Assembly: GCA_008933995.1 (NCBI GenBank)
Contig: WARS01000009.1
Span: forward strand, 801,501 to 865,500
DNA length: 64,000 nucleotides
Reading direction: 5' to 3'
From: Datnioides undecimradiatus
Taxonomy: Eukaryota > Chordata > Actinopteri > Lobotiformes > Datnioididae
Position 1 is the first letter of the stretch, and every line of letters begins with the position of its first letter. Positions 35,715-47,426 of the stretch are shown here, in pieces. The notes below the pieces were generated by a model. The model saw only the letters and a list, made by a program, of their open reading frames with translations, searched no databases and was not told the DNA's origin. A program made the translations under genes and the position numbers.

Positions 35715-35950
35715 GAGGGTACTGGGTGGGGGGGTTTGTTAGTCTAAAGCAGTGATGCACAAAGACACACAAACCAGGCCTGCCACACTCACTTATACAC
35801 GCCTGGGTGGACGCAGAGAGGAAGATCGAAGGTTTGAGGAAGAGAGGGATGAAAGGGGGAGGAGAAGGACAGATGGAGGAGGGGAGGGGTGAGGAGAGAC
35901 GGCGAGCGAGACAAGGAGGGAAGGAGTCGGAGGAGACATTTGTTTTTGAT
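34780..35950. repeat. Polypurine-rich domain, about 1.1 kb
   Basis: GGAAGG, GAGAGG, GGAGGA and AAAGAA words dominate for over a kilobase, interrupted by short mixed segments and a TG array at 35661-35710. The strand asymmetry is obvious by eye and accounts for the chance ORFs on the minus strand. The boundaries are approximate. Confidence 0.7.
35661..35710. repeat. (TG)n microsatellite, interrupted
   Basis: TG array of about 50 bp with one GGGTGA interruption near 35678-35684. Confidence 0.95.
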
Positions 35951-36261
35951 TGATTTACCTCGCTCTCCAAGGCCACTGAGTCATGTAATCATCAGGAGGA
36001 TTTCTGATCTGCGCTCTTTATGGAAGGGATATGTCATGTCTTCATGTGGCCGCTCGCAGGCGACGCTCGCCAACTGCATTTCCTCCCCCTGACATGTAAA
36101 CAGGACTCATCCCGACTCTCAGATATTCACAGAAATAGTCATGAACAGTCTTTTCATCTTTGGCTTTAACCGCGCAGAAACTACATGTCCTGTTTTTCCT
36201 TTAATGTCTTTTAGTCATGGCGTCTGAGAATAAGGGCTTTTTGTGCTCTTTAAACCTAAAG

Positions 36262-36680
36262 AAATGGATTTTGTGTTTTATTATTTCAAAAACTCTTAAC
36301 AAGTGTATTTTCCGCCTGTTTTCACTCGTGAGGAGGCTTTGAATAATTCATGGTGTTTCAGCAGAAACATATTGTTCTAACTTTCGGAGGGGGGGGGGGT
36401 ATTCCTCTTTTGTTGCTTTCTCTTTGACATTTTCAATGTGTACTGCTGTATTTCTTACAATTAATACTTTCGCCGTGGTTGATTGAAGACGGCTTTTATA
36501 TTTCAAACCTCTGAAATTCCTAACAAGCATTATTTCCCTTTTTCATCTGTTCCTCTTGTGTTCCGGCTCCTCGTTCCCTCTTTAAAAGTGGATTCTGTCT
36601 GGTCTTTGAGGTCTTAACAAGCATGTTTTCCGCCTGTTTTAACCCTTAAGGAGGCGCTGAATAATTCATCAGGTTGTGCT
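36262..36680 (+). repeat. Three-copy diverged repeat (TAACAAG...TTTTCCGCCTGTTTT unit)
   Basis: The first copy (about 36262-36350) and the third copy (about 36581-36671) share TGGATTYTGT, then CTTAACAAG, TTTTCCGCCTGTTTT, AGGAGGC and TGAATAATTCAT in the same order, 318 bp apart. A weaker middle copy, anchored at CCTAACAAGCAT (36519), keeps a TTTC...CTGTT core but lacks the TGAATAATTCAT end. Order and spacing inside the unit are conserved between the outer copies, which supports duplication rather than chance. Origin and function are unknown. Confidence 0.75.
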
Positions 36681-37222
36681 CCCACTAGTTTTGCTAATGG
36701 GTCAGTCACAAAGCCATACATTTGTAAATGAGGGTAATCCACCTTTACGAGTCCCCGTGCATGTGCGCAGGGCAGTGTGTGCGTGTGTTTAGACGGGTCA
36801 GGCTCTCAGGTTTTGAGACAAGGAACGTTTTGTCCGACAAGAATTTTGGGTTGTGTGTGTGTGTGTGTGCAAGTGTGTGTGTGTGTTTTAGCTGTCGAGT
36901 GCAGCCAGGATTTGTAGCTGCACCACCACAATGACCCTTTCATCCGAAGAACCATCTGATTGTGTGTTTGTGTGTGCATGGATGTTCGTGCATGGCATCC
37001 CTCCGTGTGTGTGTGTGCGCGTGTGATTGTGCGGCCCTCCTTTCTATGCGACCCGATCTCTTTATCTGTGCAGAACAATGAAAGATGGCAGCCTGGAGGC
37101 ACAGACACAAACGGACGGACGGACGGCGGACGCGCAGACAGACCGCAGGAAGATAAGCAGACACACAGGGACTGAATCACAGACAAACAGAGCTATATAA
37201 TTCAGGTCACTGACATGCCTGC

Positions 37223-37223
<1 letters not shown>

Positions 37224-37254
<31 letters not shown>
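37224..37254. repeat. (CA)n microsatellite
   Basis: CA repeat of about 31 bp. Confidence 0.96.
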
Positions 37255-37257
<3 letters not shown>

Positions 37258-37873
37258 TTTAATCACAATCTGTCAATACAGTCAAAGCCTCTATACCTGC
37301 TTCCCTATCTCGCCATTAACACGGGTGCCTTGAACTGTAAACACGGTGAAAGGCGAATCGGCTATCACGGCGTTCCTATCCACCAGACGGACGACGCGGC
37401 TCGCTGAATGCCTGGAAAACACACCTTTTTACACGTGTAACCGACACTCACAGGGCGACGGCGGAATATGGGAAAAATTCCTGGATTACAAACATCGGCG
37501 GCACGCGGTGGCGAGAGGTGCAGGAGTCAGAGCCGCGGGAGAGAAATGAGAGGGAAGCAGTGAAGTAGAAAAGCTTTTCAGCTGCAAGATAAGAGCATAT
37601 TAGGGTGAGTACAGGTGGGAAAAGACAGGGTTGGCGGGAGGAGGAGGGGGGGGCCTGAAACGCTTTATTAGCTCTTGATGAGACATTTTCAGCCTACAAG
37701 AACAGGCGAGGGCTGGAATAAGTGACTGGAGTTGTTTCCACCTCCGAGACACATCGGAGTTGGATTATGTCTGTTTAAAATAATGCACAGGAGCACTGCG
37801 GCTTTAGTCGGCGCCTCATCTGCGGGATGACGGTCGTCAGCATTCTGAGGGCCGCTTTGTTCACCGAATATGC

Positions 37874-37911
37874 AAAAAAAAAAAAAAAAAAAAAAAAGGA
37901 TGTGGGGGGGG
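37874..37911. repeat. A24 run followed by G-rich run
   Basis: Twenty-four consecutive A residues (37874-37897), then GGATGT and a run of about nine G at roughly 37904-37912, continuing into GGAGGA. An A-run of this length can be a retroelement tail, but no element body is recognisable upstream. Confidence 0.9.
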
Positions 37912-38070
37912 GAGGAGGAGGACGACACAAAAACTGAGGCAAAATGAGGAAGGTACAGAAACGGGAGAGGAGGAAGGCAACGAATAGAAAGAAGAAGCGA
38001 GGGAAAAGGAGAACAAGGAACGGAAAATCCAGTGGTGCAGGCCTCGCTTGTTCTTTGCAGCGGGGACATA

Positions 38071-38071
<1 letters not shown>

Positions 38072-38102
<31 letters not shown>
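38072..38102. repeat. (TG)n microsatellite
   Basis: TG repeat of about 31 bp. Confidence 0.96.
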
Positions 38103-38104
<2 letters not shown>

Positions 38105-38285
38105 TGCTGCCAGTTCCCCAGCTGTGAACAGCTCTGTTGAAACAAACCCAGTCTGACAGCAATCACACACACACTAAAACTACCTGCTTTGAGGGGATGC
38201 CATTTCGACTCGTCTCTTTCTTGCTCTGCAGATGTAGTTTTTGGCCTTCGCAGGCTCCTAATTTGATGAGTTTTCCATGGCTGTG

Positions 38286-38300
38286 CCCCCCCCCCCCCCC
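38286..38300. repeat. C15 homopolymer
   Basis: Fifteen consecutive C residues, giving a G15 run on the minus strand. Confidence 0.93.
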
Positions 38301-39268
38301 TTTCCCCGTACCTCAGCGTGCATGAGCTTGCGTGTGGTTTTGGCAAAAGGACCGAGCTATTTCTGGCGCTCTTGATTGGTTGGACATGCTAAGCAAAGTC
38401 TGGGTTTATTCTCAAATTTCACATATCCTCATGCCCCCCCCCTCCTTCGTCTTTCCTCCCCTCAGACTCCTTCACTCCTCTCGTCTCTCACGTCCCCACT
38501 AAAGCACATTCACGCTCACTAATCTTTTGTTAAACGGTTGATTGTACCAAATCAATCAAATCAATACGCCGACATGCTTTTAGAGTCAAAACAGAAAAAA
38601 AGAAAATCTACGTTTGTCTGAAGAGAAAAAAAGGAAAATCGATAAATCCTTGACGCCTCCACGGTGAGTGAAAAGAGCGCTTTCTCCATTTGTATCATGT
38701 GTACATAGTGTTTTCTGAATATACCTTATACGGTATTATATTTGCACTCACCTACTATCCGAGGCACCGACCTGTTCATCAAACCGCTCTTTAACACTGC
38801 CCTCATTCATCCATTATCAGCGGAAAGGTCACACAGGTGCTCTAACAGTCAGAGCACACGTCTTATATGTCGGGTGTTACCGAAAACTGGTGCAGAGAAC
38901 GAGCGCAAGCCTTTAAATTAGCATCGATGAGCTAATGAGGAAGTGTCTGTTTGCTAATGATGCTAACGGGGATGTCTTAGAATAGGCTCAAACCACCATT
39001 TGATTTGCACAGCAGTATTAATAAACACAAGCTTTAGATTAGTGTCTGAGGTCAGCCTCTGTGCATGCTCTCACTGCCCAGCAGGTTAACTTCATACACA
39101 AAGGCATGCCTCTGCTTTCTGTAAGTCAGTGGGTAGGGACAGTGCAGCCTGGGTGGTCCCAAAGGAGGCAGGGGCATCGTTATGGAGACAGTGGTTGGTA
39201 ATAACATCTAACCATTACATATCAGTGGAGGGTGACAATGTAGTAAAGTAGTAAAGTGTTTTATAGGG

Positions 39269-39269
<1 letters not shown>

Positions 39270-39312
<43 letters not shown>
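39270..39312. repeat. (GA)n microsatellite
   Basis: About 43 bp of uninterrupted GA repeat after a short G run. Confidence 0.97.
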
Positions 39313-39313
<1 letters not shown>

Positions 39314-39429
39314 CCTTTAACGTCACTCATTTACATAACACTACAGTCAACTGCAGTAAAGGGGACACGTATTTTAATGGTGTGTGCTCCGGACCCACAG
39401 GGAGACACAGCGGGAGGTTAGAGAATACA

Positions 39430-39430
<1 letters not shown>

Positions 39431-39469
<39 letters not shown>
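39431..39469. repeat. (CA)n microsatellite
   Basis: CA repeat of about 39 bp, about 120 bp after the GA array. Confidence 0.97.
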
Positions 39470-39473
<4 letters not shown>

Positions 39474-42400
39474 CGGCTAACAAATGAGCTGAGTGTGATG
39501 TAAATGGTTGGTCTTTTCTCAGCCTCCGTTGTTTGTTCCTGTCGCACAGTGAGTGGCAGCTCGCTCCGCTCCCGCCGCCATTCAACCTCTTCACCCTAAA
39601 CTTTCGCCTCCCGAATGTGAAGCCGGGCTGCGGCACAGTGCGCGGGGAATGTGCGTCTGAATACGAATGGTCATATTTTACATTTTAAATTCTGTGTTTG
39701 TTTACCCGGCGTGTCGGCGAAGGGACACTTCCTGGTGCATCACAACACGCAGGGATGCTGGTTTTAATGGAGGTGGGCTGTTTGTTTTACAAAACAAATG
39801 CAGAACCGGCGCCATCCTGCACCGCGCAACACGATGCTAAAATCCAACAATACGCTTTTGATGCATTTTTAACTGTGAGCTGCAGGCTTCAAGGGCTAAA
39901 AAGACAGATGCATCGCTATATTAGCAAACCAAACATTTCTATAGTTGCAGAGCTGCTCTTCAGGTAGTTCATGTTCCTTTGTGTGACTCTCGTCAAACCA
40001 CTGATTGCCTAGCTGAATGACCGACTACTGATTTCACTGCTTGATGATTCAATTACTGCCACAAACCTCTTGGTTTTTGCTGTTTCCACCCAGGGAGGCT
40101 CCACGAACCAAAGCTGTGTCTTCTCCAAAAAGAGAGTTTCAAATAAATATATAAATTAGATTCGTATGTAGATATGGAGATTAGGAGGGAGACAGACACA
40201 GGGAGGCCTTTTAGATGGCGGAGTATTGCATATGGATGTCATCATGCCCGCCTGTGCTCACAGGTAATGATGCCGCTCCCTTTATCTTTGCCTTTGTGTG
40301 TGCAGACGTGCCTGTGTGTGTCAGGAAAGTACGACAGAGGCAGACAAAGTAGCCTTGTTCTACACATATAAAACATTTCAGAAGAAAGCCTCTGCACAGC
40401 CGTCACAAAGGGAGTGGAGAAAGCAGGGAGGGGCGCGTCTGTGGGCGTGCGGGTGGTACGGCGTGAGAGTGGGGGATTTGAGTCACATTGAGAAGAAGTT
40501 TTGTCATGTCCGCGTCCTTGGAGAAGCCACGTTTCTCTTCTCTTTTCCTTTGCCGTTATCGCTCTGAACATGCGTCAAAGCCGGTGCTGTAGCTGTGAAT
40601 AAAGGCTGAAGGTGGACCGCGGGGTGGAGGTTCACCAGCTCTGTGATGCACTGGTTCGTTCCCACCTTGATAGGCTCCTTCCCGAGTGGTTACACAAGTC
40701 TGACGTAAGATAAATGTAGGTCACAGAGATTACTACAGCAAACGACGTCCCATAAGGTGGCTCTAGGTGGGCTTTTATATTTGACCTGTTTGTCTGTCTC
40801 TCTGTCTGCCTGCATCACACACACTTACACACACCCAACACACAAGTCTGAATGCTGGGCACGACCTCCAGTTGTTGGCTATTACAGAGTCCACAGGCTG
40901 TCCACTTGCTGGATTGATTAAACTGGAGGAGAACTGCCCTCAGCTCTGGTTTTGGCCCCGCGGTGTGAAAGAAAAGAACAGCTTGATGGATTTAAATTAC
41001 CCCCAAGTTGCTTCAGACGCTAAAATAGTTACACAAACAGTCGTCGGGTTTCTCTGGAAATTGTGGGGGGAAAGTAAAAGACGGAGGGCTCAATTTCCGA
41101 AAGTCTCCTAGAAGTAAAAGCTGAACATTTGTCTCCTGGAGAAATACTGGGAGTCTCAGTGAATCAAATCTTCCTCCTCCTGCTCGAACACGTCGTGTGA
41201 GTGCTGAACAAATCTTCTCCCCTTGGACTTTGATTTCTTTCGTTTCATTTCGCTGCTTTTTTATTAAACATAACGTTACCTATCAAAGGGAACATTGATG
41301 CAACTTCACTATCAGAAGCATTTCTCAGCTTTATCTCATACAGCCGTACCGCCGGACAAAGTATCTCCCGACTGCATCATCAGATAACCTGGAAAACAGA
41401 GACTAAACACTTATTAAATGAGATTATTGACCACTGATGCACTCGCGCACGTGAGGCACCTCCAAAGTCTCCTGCTTCGGCCTCGCTTCCACATCCTAAC
41501 TGATCCAAATTAGCAAGACTGACACACATAAATCAAAGCCTTAATTTCACCGTGCACCTTGAAAATGCCTGAACAAGTAGTCCTGCGAACGTGCTTTGTA
41601 CCTCGGTTAGATTGGCTTGACCTCCGGTCGAGTCTCTAATCAACCTCCCAACACTTTACTTCAATCGATCGCTGGAAGGGCTTCATTTCAAAAGGCGAGC
41701 CATCGGGGATCCTACAGGCCACCGGTAACTCGGGGTCTCTTAAAGCCGTTTTAGCTTTGCAAATGATTCAGACAGTAGCCAGCTAATGTCGCCAAGGGTT
41801 AACTAAAACACGAAAAGAGACTCTGAGCTCCGGTTCGACGACGCACTAAAAATAGGTGGTTTGTCTGAAGATCTGCGAGTGGGGGAACAGGTGTTTACCC
41901 TCCTAGTGTGTTCTGCCCTGCTTTCCGCTTTAGCGCAGCCTCTCTGTGCTTATCTACAGCCCGGGACACACCCAGCATCTCTGCTCCCGCTCTCTCTCTC
42001 TCCGCTCTTTATCTTTCCCCGGATCCCCCGAGGCTGTTTAGAGGGGATCTGTGACAGATTCTGCTGTGTGTGCGTGTAGCACTAGTAGCTCGAGTAGTAA
42101 TGACAGGCAGATGGGGTTATTCATCACCAGCCAAGTCTCTGCGAGCAAAGCAACCACCCTCTCGCTCTCTCTCCATCTATTTATCTTTCCATCTAAATGA
42201 TGCATCTGAATAATGATAGATAGAAGAAAATCCTCTTTGCGTCACTCCTAAGCTCTTTATATTCTTTTTGTCTTTCTTCTGCCTAACATGACCTTCTGCA
42301 GGCACGGGCATGCTGTCGCTGCACTACGGCTCTGACTGCCACACAACACCACATGTTGCGCACAATGTTAATAATCAATGAATCAAAGATCTGCCTGCTG

Positions 42401-42666
42401 TCGCTCCCGTTATAATCGCTCTGGATGAGACTCACTTGGATGTAAAACTGTGAATTAATTAGTCCATATGTGAAAATCCATATGGAGCGACATTAAAACC
42501 GATTATGGCCTCATTTGAGAGTTCACATTCTGTCTGTGCGCAGTCACAGCTCACGCCCTCAAACACACACACACACACACACTCACAAAGCAGCCATCTT
42601 CACATATAGGTCAAATTCCTTTTGACCGCAGCCACTGAGAGATCCAAACGCATCCTGGCTCGAAGA

Positions 42667-42668
<2 letters not shown>

Positions 42669-42709
<41 letters not shown>
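42669..42709. repeat. (AC)n microsatellite
   Basis: About 41 bp of AC repeat. Shorter CA arrays flank it at 42562-42581 and 42739-42751. Confidence 0.97.
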
Positions 42710-42712
<3 letters not shown>

Positions 42713-42930
42713 CACCCTTAATAACACTCACACGTTGACACACACACACACGCGTGCTGCAGGGATGCCACAGCTCCATTATTTTTCTGAAGTGGCTTTT
42801 CAATTCCATGGCTTATGCTTGAGGGAGTGTGTGTTTGTTTGTGTGCGTGTTTGTGTGCGTAATTGTGCGATACTGTGATGGGGGGGGCCTGACAAAGATT
42901 GTGACATAAACCATTTATAGTGCCACCATA

Positions 42931-42931
42931 G

Positions 42932-42972
<41 letters not shown>

Positions 42973-42973
42973 G
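42931..42973. repeat. (TG)n microsatellite, one interruption
   Basis: About 43 bp of TG repeat with one TTTG interruption, opposed to the CA array 220 bp upstream. Confidence 0.97.
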
Positions 42974-43170
42974 ATTGCTGTACATAAAGTACTCTGTCCA
43001 GGCTAGTTCGCACAATGATTGGAAAAAATAAAAAAAGGAGGAAGCAGGAGAGAAGACCGCGACGGCGTTGAGAAGACCGATCTGAGACGAGGAACATTCT
43101 CCTCATTTCGCTCGGATCAGTAAAACATAAGAAGCATATGCCCCAGGTGCATTATTAATCAAGCGTGACT

Positions 43171-43187
43171 AAAAAAAAAAAAAAAAA
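43171..43187. repeat. Poly-A run
   Basis: Seventeen consecutive A residues with no recognisable retroelement body nearby. Confidence 0.92.
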
Positions 43188-45576
43188 CTTTCAAATCACT
43201 CGTTTCCAGCTCAGGTAACACTAAAAACTTCAAACGTGCCCACTGATTCGCTCAAAGGTGGCCTCGCACCTGCTGTGTCGCCACATGGGGACGGCTTCAG
43301 GTTCCCAGTGACGTTACAGATGGCTAACAGCCAGCGAGGCATCCAGGCAGGACAGGAAACAGAGAGCGGCCGTGTGTGGAGACGGCGTAACAGGCAGCCA
43401 ATTAAGAGGAAAAACATGTGACACTTGCAGGGTGTTTGGGGCCGGCTGGCGGCCTTGCGGTGGCACATCAGAGAAAACACGGAAGCGGGGCAGAGTAAAA
43501 GTGAAGGACGGATTGAAGGCCGGTGGACTCAGCTTTGCACGCAAAGACTCAATTTGTGCGGCGAAAATATTCAGCGAACGCCCACGCCGCCTCGAGGTTT
43601 CACAGTGCCAAACATGTCAGCTGGGTAATTCGGAGCCATAAGAGTCAATCGCTGAAATTAGCGAGTTAAAAGTAAAATTTACAAAGGCACAAACGAGGTC
43701 GGCAACAGGAAAAATGAGACGCGTGTGATAAAAATACGGGTTGGAAGGCGTTTCGGGAGCAGAGGCAGCTTCTGAGATTCACCGCTAGTTGTTGTTTTAC
43801 CATTCCAGCAGCAGTCAAGAGTCTAATTGATTACGGCGACCCCTATTTTCTAACTGCAGTCTCTTCATTGATCCAGTTACTGCTGCCACTGCTCAGCTCT
43901 CTCCGAGTGATTCTCCAAGTCGTCACTGCCAAGAAGAGGCCCGCTCGCCTCTGTGGACTCAAAAAAAAACTTACTTTAACGCGAAACCTCAGTCACAACT
44001 CGTCAGCGATCGTCTGGAAGAGTAAAACAGGTTGACTGAAAGAAGAGGACCTGTGGTTGGTTTCCAGATCGAGTCACTAGTTGCAATATAAGGCTAACTG
44101 ATGAACTGGTATCACCTGATATGAAGTCATTAGGAAATGACTTTTACTGAAAAATAGACTGAAAAAGGAAGAAGTTCACTTTAGTTTGAGACACAAAGGT
44201 CATTTAGAGTTATTTGGAGGATATCAAGTGATTTTATTGATTTTCATGATTTTTGGCAGCCATGCTATAATGGAAAACAACCCTTTTCCTTTATAATGCT
44301 GCACACACACGGCGGAGCAGTCACGCACTCCACCAGCTGCAGCCTCGTATGTTCTGCCACTTTACCTTGAAATCAATTTCATGTGAGGTTACAGCGCGCG
44401 TCCTCCAGCAGAGGTCATAACCTCTACCTGCTGACTGCGTCTCCTTTCCTAAATTAAAAGACTGCATCGCGTTACGCGCAACACGCACAAGCTGCAAACA
44501 CGATCGGCGCGGACACACACGGCACATCGTATTACCTGGATGAGGCGAAGCCACTGCAGCTTGCGCAAAGAAACTCAATAGGCTTTTAACATTCATTTAG
44601 CTCGGACAGCAGGGCTGACTTAAGCTATACCAACTAGATCTGATAGCACACACAGAAATGGAGAGAGGCAACAGAGATGGATCGAGGCTGACTCTACATT
44701 ACAACCTCCTGATAGCCTGGTGCTGAGAGTGGATGAGAGAGATGTAGAGGCGGGCAGAGAGACAAAGAGGGAGTACAGGACGGCTGAGGAAGGAGAAATG
44801 GCTAAATATATAACAAGTAGCTCTAACAGAGAGAGAGGAGGGTAGCTGCGTTGGGGGGGGTGTAGATCAATTCAACACACACAATCACAAAGCCAATAAA
44901 AGCAACAATAAATGGTCCAGTGTGGTAGATTTGTTTCCAGCTTCACTGTATGTGTGCGAAGGTTTCGATGGCTGCAGTGTGGGCAGGTCGGCCGGCTGTG
45001 TCTTCCTCACGGTCCCAGCACATCCTCGCCTACAACGGGTCTAACGTGATATATGCTGTAATTGGTGGGGCTTCTTGTTATCGGGATCTGTGTTTCTGGC
45101 TCACTTTCATTCAATTATGCTGATTCTAACGCGTTTATATCAGACTTTGAGGAAGCGTCAGCTCCCGAGAGCAACTTCCACGCCGCTTCATGTGGCGCCG
45201 ACATTATTATATGAAAAGATCAGGAGTCGCAGCGGAAATACTGGCGCAGGCTTGCAGCGCTATATTCGACAGCAGTTTGAGAACATGCCAAATTCAATTT
45301 AGTTTGGAGTTTACCGCCCGCCTCAGGTAAGAGGAGAGAGAGAGGAGGAGGGAGGCAGCAGGGGAGTGATGATGGCGACGGAGAGAGGGCGACAGGTAAA
45401 GGTAGAGAGGAGATTGAGAGTAATGGAGAGAGATAAATGAACACCTACCCCAACTCAGCTGTGCTGCAGGGAGCGGCTGAATGATAAAACAAACATCCCC
45501 CCTCGATTTAATGGACCTCTCTCATTTCGGCTCCAGATTAGGACTCAACATTACTCAAAAACAGTGACATGTGCGA

Positions 45577-45601
45577 GTGTGTGTGTGTGTGTGTGTGTGT
45601 G
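45577..45601. repeat. (TG)n microsatellite
   Basis: TG repeat of about 25 bp. Confidence 0.95.
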
Positions 45602-46859
45602 AACCTTGGATATCAGTTCTAATCTAGATCAGCTCGTCTTCAAGTGGAAACTAGAGAATTAGACGAGATGAGATTAAAGTGGGGATGGCAGGAAATGTTA
45701 TAAACTCAAAATATTAAAAAACTGCTTTGCATATATTCAATTAGTGTGTGTGAGTGTGTGTTTAAGCATAATACAAACCTATAAGTAGCACATTTAGAAA
45801 CCTGTCCTTATACATACAGCGTGATTGACAAATGCGTGAGTGAAAACACAGACTGTAAACACTCGGAGGTCACATCGTTCGCATCGGCGACGCACGACTG
45901 TCTAGTAGCGTTTATCATAATCTGGTGATCGCTGGAAGCGCGGCTGCAACCTCATTTTGTTTGAAAGCTGGTGCGCGTCCAGCCACACGCCCACCTCCAT
46001 GACCTCCAGGTCTCCTTTCACGCCACATATTATTACTATTTATGGACGTTTACGTTTAGAACCTGACCTTTGGAGTTAGTTTGGCTCTCCTTGGCATCAG
46101 GTTGGCGGTACATTCATGAACATCATCGAAACGTTCTCGTGGCCATCTTTGGCGTTTTAATACCCTTTGAATGTTGCTCCTCTATCCACCCGAAAAACAC
46201 AACAACGCTGCCAGCACATTAAAAATGAGGAAGGACTATTTTCGTGGCATCAGAATGACAAAAGGGTACAAAAGGTACAAATTCCCTGCTGCATTGATAA
46301 GAGTTAATGCCGCTCACTGTTGCTCAGCTTAACTTCCCATTACTCAGGCATATGGTGGATATTTTTTGCTGATTTATCATCGCCACAGGCTTTCAGCGGA
46401 TCCTAAAATAAACGGCTAAGACGCCGTGAGCCTAGAAAATCGCCAGATGTACAGTAACTTTCATATCAAGCTAGTTATTAAGGCTGCATGTTTTCCATGG
46501 TCCCGGCTTAGAGGAGAAATCCATGCAGTGTTTTGCAGCAGCTCTGCTCTGCTTCCACTCCCCTCCTCGCCTTTTCTCTCCTCTCCCCAGATGCCTTTTA
46601 GAGTTGTCATTGGAGAGTGACCTGTATTATCTATCTCTGACTCTCTCTCCTCAGCTCTGTCTCTTTCTCCGTCTGAATGGAGATTTAGATAAGAGAGTCT
46701 GAGCTGCAAGAGAGCAGCCGCTGAATACCAAGAGACAGACCAAAGGGAAGAGCGGGGAGGCCAGAGAGGAGCAGAGAGCCGGGGCCAGATTTACTGAGCC
46801 ATTTGCACCTTGTTTCAGACTCCTCCTGCGGCTAGAGAGGTTGATGTTATTTATCAAAC

Positions 46860-47062
46860 CGCCGCGCCGGGCTCAAAGTGCAGCTTGACAGTCATCTGCG
46901 GCTCATCTCGCCTCACCTTTCTTTCCCACTTGCATGCAAGGGAGGACCATGCAAATGCACGGCACGTGTGATCGCGCTGGATTCACAGAGGCTAATGCGA
47001 TTCCTGGCGGTCAGCTCCAGGTGTAAATTCCCCTGCATCCTAACAGGCAGGTGTAAATAGCT
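46860..47062. promoter_or_regulatory. Candidate enhancer-like element
   Basis: Unique sequence without simple repeats. It contains ATGCAAAT (POU octamer class), GCACGTGTG (E-box class), GCTAATGCGATT, and two exact copies of CAGGTGTAAAT 30 bp apart (47018-47028 and 47048-47058), which resemble T-box half sites. Such clustering is typical of conserved non-coding enhancers, but conservation is not tested here. Confidence 0.3.
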
Positions 47063-47207
47063 GCTGAAAGAGAAGCCGTGGTGTGGAAAGTTTATTTAGT
47101 CAATGTCTATCTTATATAAATCTCAGTGACAACAGATCAATGGCGGGCGCGCTGCAACAAAGTAGACGAGGGAGCTGCTCAGTGAAATTGAAAGAAAATA
47201 GAGTAAT

Positions 47208-47211
<4 letters not shown>

Positions 47212-47242
<31 letters not shown>
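47212..47242. repeat. (AC)n microsatellite
   Basis: AC repeat of about 31 bp. Confidence 0.96.
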
Positions 47243-47244
<2 letters not shown>

Positions 47245-47395
47245 ATCTAAAGATTTTATAACAGAGGGTGCTAAAAATAAAAAAAACAACTTTACGGGCT
47301 GCAGTTCACTTTGTTTGGGTCGTCGTGTTGTTTCCTGCGCGTGTGTTTGTTGGGGAGCGGGTTTCATCTGCCTTATTCTGCATACGACACACAAA

Positions 47396-47426
47396 CACGC
47401 ACGCACGCACGCACGCACGCGCACGC
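47396..47426. repeat. (ACGC)n tetranucleotide repeat
   Basis: About seven ACGC/GCAC units, with purine-pyrimidine alternation throughout, 150 bp after the AC array. Confidence 0.93.

Larger units (their letters stand above)
34001..36240 (+). other. Putative intron, purine-rich domain
   Basis: No gene is supportable. The + strand from about 34780 to 35950 is strongly purine-rich. The long minus-strand frames in this area (up to 215 codons at 35329-35976, and 169 codons at 34014-34548) are Phe/Leu/Ser/Pro-rich readings of this composition bias, and one runs through a TG array. The interval at 34030-34250 also has repeated GGATGGA and GGAGGG words. Confidence 0.55.
36241..42550 (+). other. Putative intron, no genes
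   Basis: No exon is supportable. The stretch begins with a three-copy diverged repeat (36262-36680) and includes a G12 run (36388-36399), TG/CA arrays (36852-36886, 37224-37254, 38072-38102, 39431-39469), an A24 run followed by a G run (37874-37911), a C15 run (38286-38300) and a GA array (39270-39312). The stretches 41440-41770 and 42350-42520 are unique and AT-core-rich, and could be conserved non-coding elements (inference). Confidence 0.5.

Noticed and set aside
35329-35976. 215-codon open frame on the minus strand
   Set aside because: It is the reverse reading of the polypurine domain and a TG array (TH and Phe/Leu/Ser/Pro runs), with no domain and no splice context. Length is explained by composition.
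37874-37897. A24 run as a retroposon tail
   Set aside because: No SINE or LINE body, internal promoter boxes or flanking duplication are visible upstream. The same applies to A25 at 52634 and A17 at 43171.
45141-45328. Possible exon ending at CAG|GTAAGA (45328)
   Set aside because: The donor is good, but the upstream acceptor (TTTATATCAG) is weak and every frame meets a stop, including one just before the donor.
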